Below, piece by piece: positions 49,786 to 62,600 of a stretch of DNA of 64,000 bases. The DNA is from Cymbidium sinense (lineage: Eukaryota; Streptophyta; Magnoliopsida; Asparagales; Orchidaceae). The DNA lies in the NCBI GenBank assembly GCA_021442155.1, contig JAKCPB010001392.1, forward strand, positions 100,490 through 164,489. The letters are read 5' to 3'. Made by a program: the position numbers and the translations under genes. Numbering within the stretch: position 1 is the stretch's first letter; the number at the start of each line of letters is the position of its first letter. Below the pieces are notes generated by a model, which saw only the letters and a list, made by a program, of their open reading frames with translations, made no database searches and had not been told where the DNA came from.

Positions 49786-51626
49786 TATTTAGTTTAGGTT
49801 TAGGTTTAGGTTTTTTGTGATTTAGTGTAGTGGTTTGGGGTTTAGGTTTGGGGTGTGGTGGTTTAGGTTGTGGTTTAGGGTTTAGGTTTAGGGTTTAGGG
49901 TTTAGGGTGTGTGGGTTTAGGTTTAGAGTTACTTTAGGTGGCTTAGGGAAGTTTTTATTTATTTATTTTTTATTTTAAATTAAGTAAACCAATGATTTAG
50001 TTTATTTTATTTTCTATTTTATTTAGGTTTATTTATTTAGTTTAGTTTATTTATTTTAGGTTTATTTATTTTAGTTTAAGTATTTTAATTTATTTTTAGG
50101 TTTAGGTTTTAGGTTCATTTTAGTTTAGTTTTAATTTAGGTTTTATTTTATTTTTGAGGTTAAGGTTTTATTTTACTTTTAGGTTTAGGTTTTAGGTTTT
50201 ATTTTAGGTTTATTTTAGGTTTTATTTTTAGTTTAGGTTTAGGTTTATTTATTTTATTTTATTTTATTTATTTAGTTTTATTTAGTTTATTTATTTAGAT
50301 TTAGATTTTATTTATCATAGTTTAGTTTATTTTAGTTTAGGTTTTTTTTTTAGTTTAAGGTTTAGGCTTTATTTTTTATTTATTTTTAGGTTTAAGTTTT
50401 TATTTTATTCTATTTTAGGTTAATTTTAATTTTATTTTAGGTTTAGTTTTTATTTTATTTAGGTTTTTTTTTAGTTTAGTTTATTTTATTTATTTTTTTA
50501 TTTTATTTTATTTTTATTTTTTTTAGGTTTATTTATTTAGGTTATAGTTAATTCTTTTTTTAGGATGTTATGATTATAGGTTGTAGTTGGGTTTAGGTCT
50601 TTATGATTTAGGTTTAGGGTTTAGGGTTTAGGGTTTAAAGTTTTTTTTAATAATTAACAAACCAAAAGGTTTTATTTATATATTTAGTTTATATTTTATT
50701 TATTTTAATTATTTATTTTTTATTTTATTTTTATTTTTATTTATTTAGTTTAGTGTATTTATTTTAGGTTTATTTATTTTAGCTTAAGATTTTTATTTTA
50801 GTTTATTCTTTCAAGTTTAGGTTTACTTTTTAGTTGAGTTTTATTCTTATTTTATTTTTTAGGTTTAAGTTTTCCTTTTATAATTTTTAGGTTTTAGGTT
50901 TTATTTTATTTTTTAGTTTAGGTCTAGGTTTTTTAGGTTTATTTTAGTTTTAGTTTTAGTTTAGGTTTAGGTTCATTTTAGTTTATTATATTTATTTAGT
51001 TTAGTTTAGGTTTAGGTATTTATTTTAAGTTTAATTTATTTAGTTTATTTTATTTGTTTATTTTATTTAGGTTTATTTTATTTATTTTATTTATTTATTT
51101 TATTTTTTTACATTTTGGTTTTATTTTAGTTTATTTTTTATTATTTTATTTTTAGGTTTTATTTTATTTATTTTATTTTATTTTTTTATATTATTATTTA
51201 TTTTTATTTTATTTATTTTATTTAGTTTAGTTTATTTTATTTTTACTTTTTTATTATTTTATTTAGTTTAGGTTTTAGGTTTTATTTTATCATATTTTAT
51301 TTATTTAAGTTTAGTTTATTTATTTTATTAGGTTTTATTTAGAGGTTTAGAGTTTAGGATTTAGGGTTTAGGGTTTAGTGGGTCAGGTAGGATTAGTTTA
51401 GGGTCAGGGGAGTGTGTGGTGATTTGTGGTTTAGATTAGTGGAGGTTAGAGTAAGGTTTAGGGTCTGGGTTTTAGTTTAGGTTTAGGTTAGTTAGGGGTG
51501 GTTTTGGTTTGGTGGGTTTAGTTGTGGTTTAGGGTTTAGGTAGGTTTAGGTTTTAGGGTTTAGGATTTTAGGGAGTTTAGGGTTTATGGGGTTTAGGGTT
51601 TAGGTGGTTTAGGGTTTGGTGGTGGG
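49786..51626 (+). repeat. Telomere-like composite array T6
   Basis: Two units start at junction motifs at about 49970 and 50640, the second with the same TTTAAAG + T run lead-in as the GRP copies. TTTTA-rich tracts (50000-50560, 50690-51330) give way to TTTAGGG and GGTTTAGG (51340-51620). It ends at LINE C. Confidence 0.85.
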
Positions 51627-52590
51627 GAACCCATAGAGGGAATTTTATTGCCACAAAAAAGGTTATAAGGTCCTTAAGAGGGATAAACTCAAGAACTACT
51701 CAAAGAGCAAACAACCCTAGAGTAAACCCCATGTCTAAGTACAATCAAAACAAAGCAAATGGGAAAGGAAAGCAACAGATATAAATTGATAAAGAAGAAA
51801 AGCCAGTGCACCATCTTCATTAAAGGCTCTTGAGGATGAGAGAAGCCTATGCTTCCACTAGAGAAGAAACCAACAAGAAAATATCACAAAATCTACAAAC
51901 ATCTAGAAGAAAGAGTTAGCACAATTAAAGTGATACAAATCAAAATAAAAGTAAAAGTAGAATAATATGAGAGAATTATAGAAGAGTGTGAGAAAGTTGC
52001 TACCACAAACAAAGCATCCAAACTTCCAATGAAGGGTTACATCACAAGTGCTACTACCAAATGATGAGTGAAATCATCCCAACCTTCATAACCTATACCC
52101 GATGTGGAACTACCATTGGGAGGAGAATTCATATGGTCTTTAGTACTGCATACCCAAAAATAGCCACATACACTATAGAAAAGAAGGCAACATAGATATG
52201 AATGGTAAAGGGATGCCACCCATCCCTTATAAGATAAGTATCACCAACTAATGCCAACAAAGCATGAGAATGCACAGCCAACAACATCCCAACCCAGATG
52301 AAAATCTTGGCCACATCCACCATAATAATAATATGCCACAACAATAAATATACATGTTTAGAAGAGGAAGGATTAAACACAACCAGTAGGTAAATCCAAA
52401 TAGCAAAGACATAGATAATGGGGTGAAATACATGACAATCATCAAAGTAAAGGCCAGGCAGGAAACCAAAATAATATTCAAATTGGACAAAGTAATCCAA
52501 AAAAAACCATTCAGATATAAGTGGACCATCCCTACCTGAGAGCTCAGTCTGTAAACATAAAGAGGAAAGCTATTTAGGATCAGCAATACA

Positions 52591-53985
52591 GATGTTGACA
52601 ATCACCTTGATAATAGCATGATCACAACATTAATTGCACAAGTCTAGAAGATCCAAGGAAGAAATGAAACAATAGATAGACCCATACCGTAAAGGCACAT
52701 ATATTATGGTTATCCATACAACAAACAGAACAAGAAACCATCCACAAAACTAGCAATAAATAGCTATAGAATAAGAACCAAAAGACCATGCTGGCAATAA
52801 CCAAAATGGCAAAATAAATACTGAACCCGACATAGGATATTGTATGCAGTACCATTACTGCAATGAACCAAAATGAAAATAAAAAATAACAACAATAAAA
52901 TCTTGCAATTCAAGGGAAAATAGACCAGCAGCTAAGCAAACAACATCAAAAAAGACAACATGAGAGGGAGTTAAGAAACAATCCGAATTGTGCAAGGAAA
53001 CAATAGTGATGGCAAGCAAAATAAACATTCTGTCTCTGCAGGTTGGGAAAAGGGGCAGCACAAACCAACAGGTTAGCAAATCAGGAGACACAAACCCAAA
53101 GAGCAAATTAAAAAGAACCCAACATGTAGTGAACAACAAACACAACAACAATGGGAGAACATAGGCAAGAACCTCCAATACAGATATCCATAAAATGATA
53201 TAGGAAATGCATCAAAACCAATTGTTCCATAAACAATAATCATCGGTGGACATAGTAATCCAAAAACCACATTATATAAGCAAAACTCTTTTCATGGCCA
53301 CCCAAATAGATGTTAATAATCACCTTGATAATAGCATCACAAAGAATAATGCACAAGTCTAAAAGATCCAAGAGATGAATGTAGATAGACCCATACCTCA
53401 AAGTCAATCACAACCACACAAACAATAGAACATAAGACCGAAAGCCAACCATAATAGTTAGCCTGCTTACAATACAAACCCTTAAGACCATTCACCCAGT
53501 AGCCAAAAAAATAGACCAAATACTGAGCCCGATAGAGGATAATATAGGCAGTATAATTACTGCATTGAAACAAAAGGAGAATCTAAGAAAATATCAGCAT
53601 TAATCCTTCAAATCAAGGAGAAATAGATCAACAGCTAAGCAAATAGTATCAGTAGAGATAGCAGGAAAAAAGGGAAAAAAATAGTCCTAATTGTGCAAAG
53701 AAATAAATAGAAAGCAGTCCCAATCATGCAGTAAGATAGTAGTGATGGCAAGCAAAATACACAATCTGTCCCTGCAGATTAGGAAAAGGGGCATCACAAA
53801 CAAGCAGATTGGGGAAATAGGTAACACAACCCTTCAGAAGAAGTACAATAATACCCAATAAGTAGGTGGACAATTAACAAGAAACCAACAATGAGGCTAA
53901 GGAAAGAGCCTCCAACACAAAATCTAATAGTTTCAGGGAAATGCATCAAAAGAAACCAAGTAGCAACATAAATTAAAAAAAGTAT
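52591..53985 (-). repeat. Tandem duplication, period about 718 bp, in the LINE C 3' region
   Basis: The block starting GATGTTGACAATCACCTTGA (52591) recurs as GATGTTAATAATCACCTTGA (53309). Matching landmarks keep the same spacing: the CACAAGTCTAGAAGATCCAA, ATAGACCCATACC, CTGTCTCTGCAGGTT and GGAAATGCATCAAAA blocks. The second copy runs to about 53985 and has extra short insertions. Overlapping hydrophobic minus-strand ORFs (52129-53573) arise from the A- and C-rich + strand and have no known domain. Confidence 0.75.
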
Positions 53986-54099
53986 TGAACATATAGGGTA
54001 GGTAAACCATTAATAGATCAAAACATTTAACTGAGACTAATTTTTGATATAGGGTAATCCAGTATTTTCCAAATTAACTAATCCACACAAGTGTTTAAG

Positions 54100-54600
54100 A
54101 AGATTAAGCTAATCAAAGAAAGCTATGTCTTCTAATTTAGCACCCAGATTATCAAGATAATCATCACATGCATTACCTTCACACCATACATGAGTGATTT
54201 TGAAACAAACATGAGATAGAAGAGCTCTAGTGTGATTAAGGAGGTAATACAAATCTGTATTACCCACCTTGGTGGATGTCAACATATCAATCAGTAAGAG
54301 AGCATCCACCTCAATCTAGATGTTCCAACCTTTTGTAAACAAATCTCAATAGCTTTGTTAACAACCATTAATTCAAAGAAAGATAATAGAACATGTAAGA
54401 GGATAGGCAAAAGCACAAGTAACATTACCTTTAAAGTTTTGAAAATGCCACCAACCAAAATTATTGAGAGGTAGATTAATTTTGATAATATTATTATGAG
54501 GCTTTATCTAATAGACAATCTTATCTTCTTTACAATTAGGATAATCAAGAAAGTTAAGACCTAGTTTGTTGGCCACAAATTTACAACCTTTAAATTGAAT
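54100..54600 (-). pseudogene. LINE C RNase H remnant
   Basis: The end of the domain reads FKITHVWCEGNACDDYLDNLGA at 54130-54200, close to the plant LINE pattern H-x-x-REGNxxAD-x-L-A-N. The upstream half is broken by frameshifts. It matches LINE B 37120-37330 in layout. Confidence 0.75.
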
Positions 54601-55199
54601 GTTGGTAATTAAACCGCATTAAATAATGCATAAATTTTATCTTTAATTCTAGAAATAATCCTTTTATGATTCATAGAATCCCACGATGTTTGGCATCATT
54701 TCTATCCATCCATATGAACCATATAAGAGTGATGGCAGTTATCACTTTAATGTGACCTTTACAGTTCTTTGAAAATAAACATCAAGAAGTTGATATAAGG
54801 ATAAGGAGCCATTGAAATGGTCAATATTGAAATCATCATACCAAACCCATAGTTTAGAAATAGCTCCATTAACAAAGACATGGTTCACATTCTCAATGTG
54901 AAAATACAAGAGTATTTTGAAGGTAAATAAAAGCCTTTACCCCACATCAAAGAATCAACAGGGATGAAATTTTTCAAAATTCTCCAAGTAAGAATAGAAT
55001 AAGAAATAGGGATAGTGTTATTCCAAAGTTTAAAAAACATGTTAGAGAAATCATGAGCTTCTAATATGAATCCACATCTTTAAGGTTAAAATCACCATTT
55101 TGAGACAACTTAAAGAATCGATCGATGGTTAGAAATGATAATGTTAGTAAATTTATGTAAAGAGAGGTAGAATATATTCAGTAAGCTTTATATCATTCC

Positions 55200-56800
55200 A
55201 TTTAGCCGAAAGAGTTTACTTTAATAGTGAGTAGATAATAAATCATCAATGGAGCCACTACCAGTCCAGTTATCTTGCCAAAAGAAAGAAAATCCAGAGT
55301 TGACCCCCCAAGAACTAAGGGATTCAACTTCCCATTTGATGTAACAAAGTCTTTTTCATACATGAGAATCAGCCACCTTGTAAGGACAGATGAGATGATG
55401 CTTACCCTGGCAGTACTTGGCAATCATGAATTTAGCCCCAAGACTATTTTTGCTCCTAAAGTTCCACTAAAGTTTATGAGAGAATGCAGTAATTTCTTCA
55501 TGGATTAGTTTACAGCCAAGCCCACCTTTAGCAAGGGTGCCACAACTTTTATACTAAGAAGTCCAATGCATCCATTTAGTAGAGTTGTTTGATCCCTAGA
55601 AGAATTTATTAAGGAGGCACTCTATTCTATTTAAGGTAGAATTATTAGGAACAATGGTTTGAATAAGATATAAAGGCATGGAGTTAAGGGTACTCTTAAG
55701 AAAAGTGAGTCTACCACCAAATGATAGTAAATCAAATTCCCAAATAGAAATTTTATTTGAAATGTTTTGGATTAACTCATCAAAGAGATGTGACCTTTTC
55801 TGACATTTATATAGAGGAGCTCCAAGATATTTAATTGGAAGTTGTTGTTGCTGAAAATTGGTGATTCTCAAGATTTGATTGATTTTGTTATTAGAGATTT
55901 TAGTGGAAGGAATGAAACAACTTTGCCTTCATTAATAGAAAGACCACTTTCCTTCCCAAATTTATTTAAGAAGTTTTAATGTTTTAATGTGATGAATGGA
56001 AGCATTGCAAAAGATAATGAAATCATCAAAGAAAACTAAGATGGGAGACAGAATACCACCAAGAGTTCTAAAAACATGCTTGGATTATTATTGAAGAGGT
56101 CATTAAGGCTCCTAGAAAGATATTCCACAATAATAAAAGAGAGGGAGACAAGGGATCCCTTGTCTCAAACCATGTGAAGAAGGGAAGAAACCAAGGCCTC
56201 ACCATTTCAAAAATAATAGAGAACCAAGCATTACTAATAGAATTTTTAATGAGGGAGATGAAATTATCAGAGAAGCCAAACAAATGAAGAATTTGAAAAA
56301 GGAAGGTCCAAGAGATGTTGTCAAAAGCTTTAGAGATATCCAATTTGAAAAGGATGTTACCACCTCTATTAGAGGCATCCAAATTGTGAATCAGCTCTTG
56401 GGCAAGAAGAATGTTATCAGATATAGCTCTACCTCTAACGAAACTAGTTTGGTTGAGAGAAATAATTTTTTGAAGCAAAGGACTAATTGTTGGGCAATTT
56501 AGCAATTAGTTTATGAAAAAGGTGCATAGACCGATAGCTAAGTCACCCCAACACTCAGGATTATCAATTTTGGGTATAAGGATAATGGAAGCGCTAGAGA
56601 AATATCTAGGTAAAGGATTACCATTAAAGAAATCAACCACAATGTCAACTAAATCATACTTAATAATAGGCCAACAATGCTAAAAAAATTCAGTAGTATA
56701 GCCTAGCAGCAGAATCAACATTCATGTTATTAAGAATTTTACCAATCTCCTTCCATAGGGACCATAGTAAGTGATTGTCATCACTAGTAATTGTTAAGGG
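55200..56800 (-). pseudogene. LINE C reverse transcriptase remnant
   Basis: 56505-56068 reads QTSFVRGRAISDNILLAQE and LFKLDISKAFDNISW, the finger and first catalytic Asp block, then GFSDNFISLIKNSISNAWFS and RDPLSPSLLL. The second catalytic box is near 56002-56035, reading FFDDFIIFCNAS, so the Asp pair is kept. 55871-55596 holds LPIKYLGAPLYKCQKRSHLF and LSFGGRLTFLKSTLNSMPLY. The fragments occupy different frames. RT copies the element RNA at the nicked target. Confidence 0.85.
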
Positions 56801-57099
56801 AATCAAATGAGTGTTGGAGATAGCCTCTAAAGTATGGCTCTTGTTCAAAATATTTCTAAAATGATTAGTGATAGAGTCTTTAATCTCATTATTGTCAGTG
56901 ATCCATTGTCATTAACTTTTAATTTTAAGAGTTTAAAGCTCTCTTTTTTTTTGAAAAGAGCAATGGTAGTATTTTCCCCATTAGCAATATATGTTTACTA
57001 GCACCTTTTCCACCAATAAGTTTCTTCCATATTCGATAGGTAATAGTTATCTTTGGCTTCATTTAAATCCTTCGTTTTAGAAGAATCAAAACTACATTT

Positions 57100-57960
57100 T
57101 CAAGATAGCAAACCAATTGTTCCATATTTTGATATTAGCAAAGAGATTTTAAAACTGCTTGTTCCACCAAGGTTTTGTTTAAGTCTTTTAAGCTTAAACC
57201 AGAGATGAGTCATGCCCTTAATAGAATTATGAGGGTAAAGGGGGGCCATCCAATTATTTGAGACAACATTTAAGAAATCAATATGCTGAATCCACATATT
57301 CTGGAATCTAAAAGAGGTAGAGGAGGAGAGTTTATTAGAGGGATTTTTAAAGGATATCAAAAGAGGAGCATGGCCAGACAAAGTTCTACTCAAATGCTTA
57401 ATAGAGGTACAAGGCCATTGATTAATCCAAAGAGAGTTAAAGAGAGTCCTATCAAGGCATTGAGTCTAGAGTTATGCCAAGTGTAATCCAACCCAGCCAA
57501 TGTCAATAAGGTTGCAATCAAGAATCATATTGGAAAAATCTTCCATGGAATGAATGTTAGGAGAACAACCACCCCTTCTTTCAGAGGGTGAGAGGATAGT
57601 GTTGAAATCACCCCAACCAACCAAGGTTTGTTGAGAGTAGAAGCAAAAGTTCTTAAATTGTCCCAAAGGATGTTCCTACCAGCCCTATTATAAGAAGCAT
57701 AAATAAAGGAGCCTAGAGTAGAGAAATCACCCAAAGAGATATGGACATTGACAACTTACTGAAGATCATCAAGAATAGATACATTGACTAAATTATTCCA
57801 AAACCAAATTTTACTAATATTATAGAAGAAGTTATTAAAACCTAGCATTCTAGCAACATGGTTGATCTTAGAAGAATGTATGAGAGGTTCAATAAGAACC
57901 AATAAAGCAATATTATTAATAAGAGACTTCTAACACACTATGGACAATGAGGGTCCCAAT
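57100..57960 (-). pseudogene. LINE C APE-type endonuclease remnant
   Basis: 57666-57472 reads LVGWGDFNTILSPSERRGG, with the conserved GDFN metal-site block of AP-like LINE endonucleases, then LIDIGWVG. 57393-57330 reads SRTLSGHAPLLI, the SDHxPL block with Asp changed to Gly. Upstream motifs near 57720-57950 are partly visible. The Asp loss and frame breaks indicate it is inactive. In telomere-specific LINEs this domain determines target choice. Confidence 0.8.
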
Positions 57961-58049
57961 CCCTCGAACATTCCAAATAAGTGAGTTAAACATAAAGGAA
58001 AATTATAATAAGCTAAGGAAAAATAGATAATAGGGGGATAAGAAGGAAA

Positions 58050-59494
58050 AAGAAATAGTTATTTATGAGATGAGGAACCAGATCTAGTAGATCTAGTTGA
58101 GTTATTAGGAAACATTTTTGCTTTTAGTGATTTCTTTTTAAAAATAGTTTGAAATGGCCTATTTTTGTCCAATGAATCACCATCCAAGAGAGATTGATTA
58201 GTTGTATTAAGAATGGGATCAGAATCAGTCAAAGAATTTCTAATGAGAACATTCCCTTCCACAATTTAAGTATTAAGCTGAAAGGTCAGATTAGCATGCA
58301 TGTCAATCTCGGGATTAGGAGAAGGAGATGTTGTAAAACCATTTAGAGCACAAATTTCAGGATCAGCTTCAGAATTTTTTTTTAGATTTTCCTCCATCAT
58401 CAAGTTTCCATTCAAATTACTATTAAGGGTCACATGCTCCTCCTCATGTTCAGCAATCAAGAGAGGTAGTCAAATAGAGGTAATATCTTGAGGAGGAAAT
58501 TATTATGTAAAGAGGACTGATATCCAAACCATCATATTCAACATTTTGGTTAACATTAGCAATATCTTTAACCTGCTCAGATTGAAATTTTGGAGTGTCA
58601 TCATTGAGCACTTCATTAAGCAGAGTAGTTGGTTCCAAGGAAGTAGAAATAAGATTCCCATTTTGATTAACCTTACATATAAATAGATTTACCCACTTTA
58701 TTAGTTTAGTAGATTAGGATTAGGATCAAGTTTTTTTTTAAGTTGTGGGTGCAGCACAAAACATTCTGAATTATCATGCCCATGAATTTTGCAATGCGAG
58801 CAGAAAATAAAAAAATTCTCAAGTTCAATCTTTTGATTGTAACCAAACTTTTCAGAACCTATCCAAACATATTTATGGTGCTTTTTAGAGATATCAATTC
58901 CACCAAAATGCGAGCAATAGAAGGTTGGGATCTCACAATGGTGGCCTGATCAATTTGAAGAGGCTGACCAAAAAGAGCCCCAACAGCAAAAAGAACTTGA
59001 TGCGTAACATAATGAATTCTCATATTAGGAAAAGCCAACCATACAGGAATAATCGGTGATTCCTATTTTATATCAAAAAGGGGAGACCACTTTAAAAGGT
59101 GCATTTGACAATTAAAAACAAAATAAGAACATCATGAGAAAACCCTTGAATAATTTAGATCATTAGTAAGCTGAATTAAAATGTGCCTTGGATCAATCAA
59201 ACCAATAGAAAATGCACCTGAAAGCTTAAGATTGTGAGAAAATGAGCAGATATTGTCCAGATTAAGCCAAAGTAAATTTACCAACTAAAGTGAATTCGTA
59301 AGGCTTAGCTAGCTTCTCAACATCATTATCCGAGCACATAATCGCAGGGATGCCATGAAACGAGGTCGATATCAAATTCAAAAGGGGAAAGGCTCTAAGA
59401 GAGCATCCTTAAAGGATTTAACCGTAGGTAAAATAGAAGCAGATTTTGGATCCATAAATCCCATAAAATCTAATGCCCCAGCCGCTGCCTCCAT
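58050..59494 (-). pseudogene. LINE C ORF1 remnant: DUF4283-like region and intact CCHC zinc knuckle
   Basis: Starts with MEAAAGALDFMGFMDPKSA at 59494, followed by KSFKDALLE, the same block as LINE B. The DUF4283-like region is about 59075-58955 (PVWLAFPNMRIHYV, GALFGQPLQIDQAT). The zinc knuckle at 58815-58750 reads FCSHCKIHGHDNSEC, an intact C-x2-C-x4-H-x4-C. The C-terminal part (58640-58060) is acidic and Asn/Ser-rich, ending near a basic KKKSLKAKMF..RSTRSGSSSHK stretch. The protein would bind the LINE RNA. The pieces lie in different frames. Confidence 0.8.
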
Positions 59495-59671
59495 GAAGGA
59501 AGCCTTCACAACCAAAGGAACCCATCATCAACAAGACAATGAGAACATCATGCACGTACCAAACAAAGGAAAACAAACAAAGAGCCAAGAATGGAGGAAA
59601 ATCAACCAAACGCAAGGAGAAAAGATTCAAAAAGAGAAAATCAGAGAGAGTCAGAGAGGAGGAGGGAGGAG

Positions 59672-62600
59672 GTTTAGTTTAGGGTTTTAGGTTTATGTTA
59701 GGATTTAGGGTTTTGCTATGTTAGTTTAGGCTGAGGGTTTGTGTTTTTTTTAGTTTTTAAATTAAGTAAACTAGTAGATTTAAATTTATTTAGTATAGTT
59801 AGTTTATTTTAGATTTAATTTTTATTTTTATTTAAGTTTTTTTTTATTTTTATTTAGTTTAGTTTATTTATTTTTGGTTTATTTTTTAGGTTTAGGTTTA
59901 GCTTTAGGTTTATTTTTTAGTTGAGTTTTATTTTTATTTTGTATTTTATGTTTAAATTTTATTTTTTTTTATTCTTAGTTTAGGTTTAGGTTTTATTTTA
60001 TTTTGTCTGGTTTTTTTAGGTTATTTTAGGTTTATTTTAGTTTATTTTATTTTATTTAATTTAGGTTTAGGTTAAGGTTTAGTGTATTTTAGGTTTTATT
60101 TATTTTAGCCTAGTTTATTTTAGTTTAGGTTTAAGTTTATTTTATTTTGTTCATTTTATTTTATTTTAGGTTTAGATTTTTTTTATTTAGGATTTTAGGT
60201 TTTATTTATTATTTATTTTTTAGTTTATTTTATTTATTTTTTAGGTTTAGGTTTTATATTTTATTTTATTTTATTTATTTATTTATTTTATTTTATTTAG
60301 GTTTTTATTTTATCTTTTAGTTTAGTTTAGGTATTTATTTTATTTAGTTTTTATTTTATCTTTAGGCTCAGGCCTAGTTTTGCAGGTTTATCATTTATCC
60401 TTAGTTTAGGTTTATTTATCTTATTTTTGTGGCCTTAGTTTTTAGGAGTGCTCAGGCCCAGGCTCAGGTCTGTGAAGGTCAGGGCCCAGGCCTGGGCCCA
60501 GGGTCTGGGTCGGGGGCCCAGGTGAGGGCTTTGTGGTCTTGTGGCTGGCCTGGGTCTGGGGCCTTGGTGGATTTAGCCTTTGGTCCAGTGTAGGGTCTGC
60601 CAGGACTGCACAGTGGTCAGGCCTGTGGGCTGTGGGGTTTTTACTTTTATTTATTTAGGATTTATGGTGTAGAGTGCCCAGGGTCATTGTGATTGAGTGG
60701 TGGGTGTGGATTTTGGATTTAGTGCTTGTGGAGGGTGGATTTAGGGAGAGTTTGTGGTTATGGTATGTTTTTAAATTAAGAAAACCTGTTTAGTTTATTT
60801 AGTTTATTTATTTATTTAGTTTATTTTATTTTATTTTTTTTTTACATTTTATTTAGTTTAGTTTATTTATTTTAGTTAGTTTTTATTTTAGTTTATATTT
60901 TAGGTTTAGTTTATGATTTTATAGTTTAGTTTTTATTTTATTTTAGTTTAGTTTATTTTTATTTTTAGTTTATTTTATTTTAGGTTTAGGATTTAGGTTT
61001 TATTTTAGGCTATTTTAAGTTTTATTTTTTTTTAGTTTATTTTAGTTTATTTTATTATATTTAGTTTAGTTTTGTTTAGTTTATTTGCATAGTTTAACTT
61101 TTATTTATTTAGATTTATTTTATTTATGCCAGATTTATTTTATTTTTTATTTTATGTTTTATTTATGGTTTAGGTTTTATTTTTATTTATTTTAGGTATT
61201 TATTTTAATTTATTAGATTTTATCATTTTATTTTATTTATTTTTTATTTATTTTATTTAGTCTTATTTTATATTATTTTATTAATTTAAGTTTTAGTTTA
61301 GGTTTTACTTTAGGTTTTATTTTATTTTATTTTAATCCATTTAGGTTTAGTTTTTTATTTATTTATTTATCATTTAGCCTAGTTTTGTGTTTGGCCCAGT
61401 GGCTCAGGGCTGTAGTTTTGGTCAGGGGTCTAGGGTCAGGGCTTGGTTTGTTTAGGTTTAGGGCCCAGGCCTGTTTATGGCCCAGTGGCCTGTGGGTCAG
61501 GCTCAGTGGAGTCTGGCTCAGGTTTAGGGTCCAGTTTAGGTCAGGTTATTTTATTTTTTTTTAAATAAGCAAATAGTTTAGGTCATTTTATTTATTTTAT
61601 TTATTTTAGTTTATTTATTTTATCTATTTAAGTTTATTTTATTTTTATTTATATTTAAGCATTTTATTTTCTTAGTTTATTTTATTCTAGATTTTATTTT
61701 ATTTAGGTCTATTTTAGTTTAGTTTAGGTTTATTTATCTTATCTTAGTTTCATTTTATTTTATTTATCTATTTTAGAAAGTTTTATTTATGTTTCTTATC
61801 TTATCTTGTGAGGTCAGAGTGGTCAGGCCTGTGGAAGGCATGTGGAGGTCTTAGGGCCCAGGGCCCAGGGTAGGCTCAGTGGTTGGGGTTTAGGGTTGTA
61901 GGGCTAGGTCAGTGGTCAGGTTTTATTTTATTTTATTTAGTAGTCATAGTGGCTCAGGTTAGAGTTTAGGGTCAGGTTTGGGGCCCAGGGTTTGGGGTTA
62001 GCCCAGGGCTCAAGTTTAGGGTTTATGGTTTATTTTAATTAAGAAACCACCAGTTTTAGTTTATTTTTATTTATTTTAGTTTATTATATTTATTTTATTT
62101 TATTTTACTTTATTTTATTTTAGTTTAGTTGATTTATTTTAGTTTAGGTATTTTATTTTAGTTTATTTTTTAGGTTTAGTTTATTTTATGTTTATTTCAA
62201 GTTTATTTTATTTTAATTTTAATTTTAAGTTTTGGATTTATTTTTATTTTAGGTTTAGGTTTTATTTTATTTTGATATTTAGGTTAGGTTTTATTTTATT
62301 TAGGTTTAAGTTTTATTTTTTATTTATTTATTATTTTATTTTTAGTTTAGTTTATTTTTTTAGGTTTAGTATTTATTTTAGTTTATTTTATTTTAGTAGG
62401 TTTAGGTTTATTTTATTTGTTTTAGGTTTATTTTTTAGTTTATGGTTTAAGTTTCATTTTTATATATTTTAGGTTTATTTCTTAGGTTTAGGTTTTATTT
62501 ATTTTATTTTATCTCATTTTAGTATTTTATTTTTGTATTTATTAGGTTTTATTTTAGGTTTATTTATTTTAGTTTAGTAGGTTTTATTTATTTTATCTTT

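Larger units (their letters stand above)
51627..59671 (-). mobile_element. LINE C: L1-type LINE of about 8.0 kb with long 3' region
   Basis: On the minus strand: 5' end near 59671, ORF1 (59494 to about 58050), endonuclease (about 57950-57100), RT (about 56800-55200), RT-associated region (55100-54600), RNase H (about 54600-54100) and a 2.4 kb 3' region to 51627. The last 400 bp match LINE B and LINE A ends (TTTTATTGCCACAAA, GTCCTTAAGAGGG, GCATCCAAACTTCCA). No clear poly(A) is left at 51627. Both flanks are telomere-like. It is decayed, but it retains more motifs than LINE B: an intact CCHC knuckle, GDFN and an FFDD active-site box. Confidence 0.85.

Noticed and set aside
52129..53573. Cluster of overlapping hydrophobic minus-strand ORFs of 65-123 codons, resembling a membrane-protein gene
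   Set aside because: They overlap each other in several frames within a 718-bp tandem duplication in a LINE 3' region and show no shared domain. Composition explains them.
62188..62472. 94-codon + strand ORF rich in Phe and Tyr
   Set aside because: It lies wholly within TTTTA/TTTAGG repeat tracts. Its composition follows from the repeat, and there is no start context or domain.
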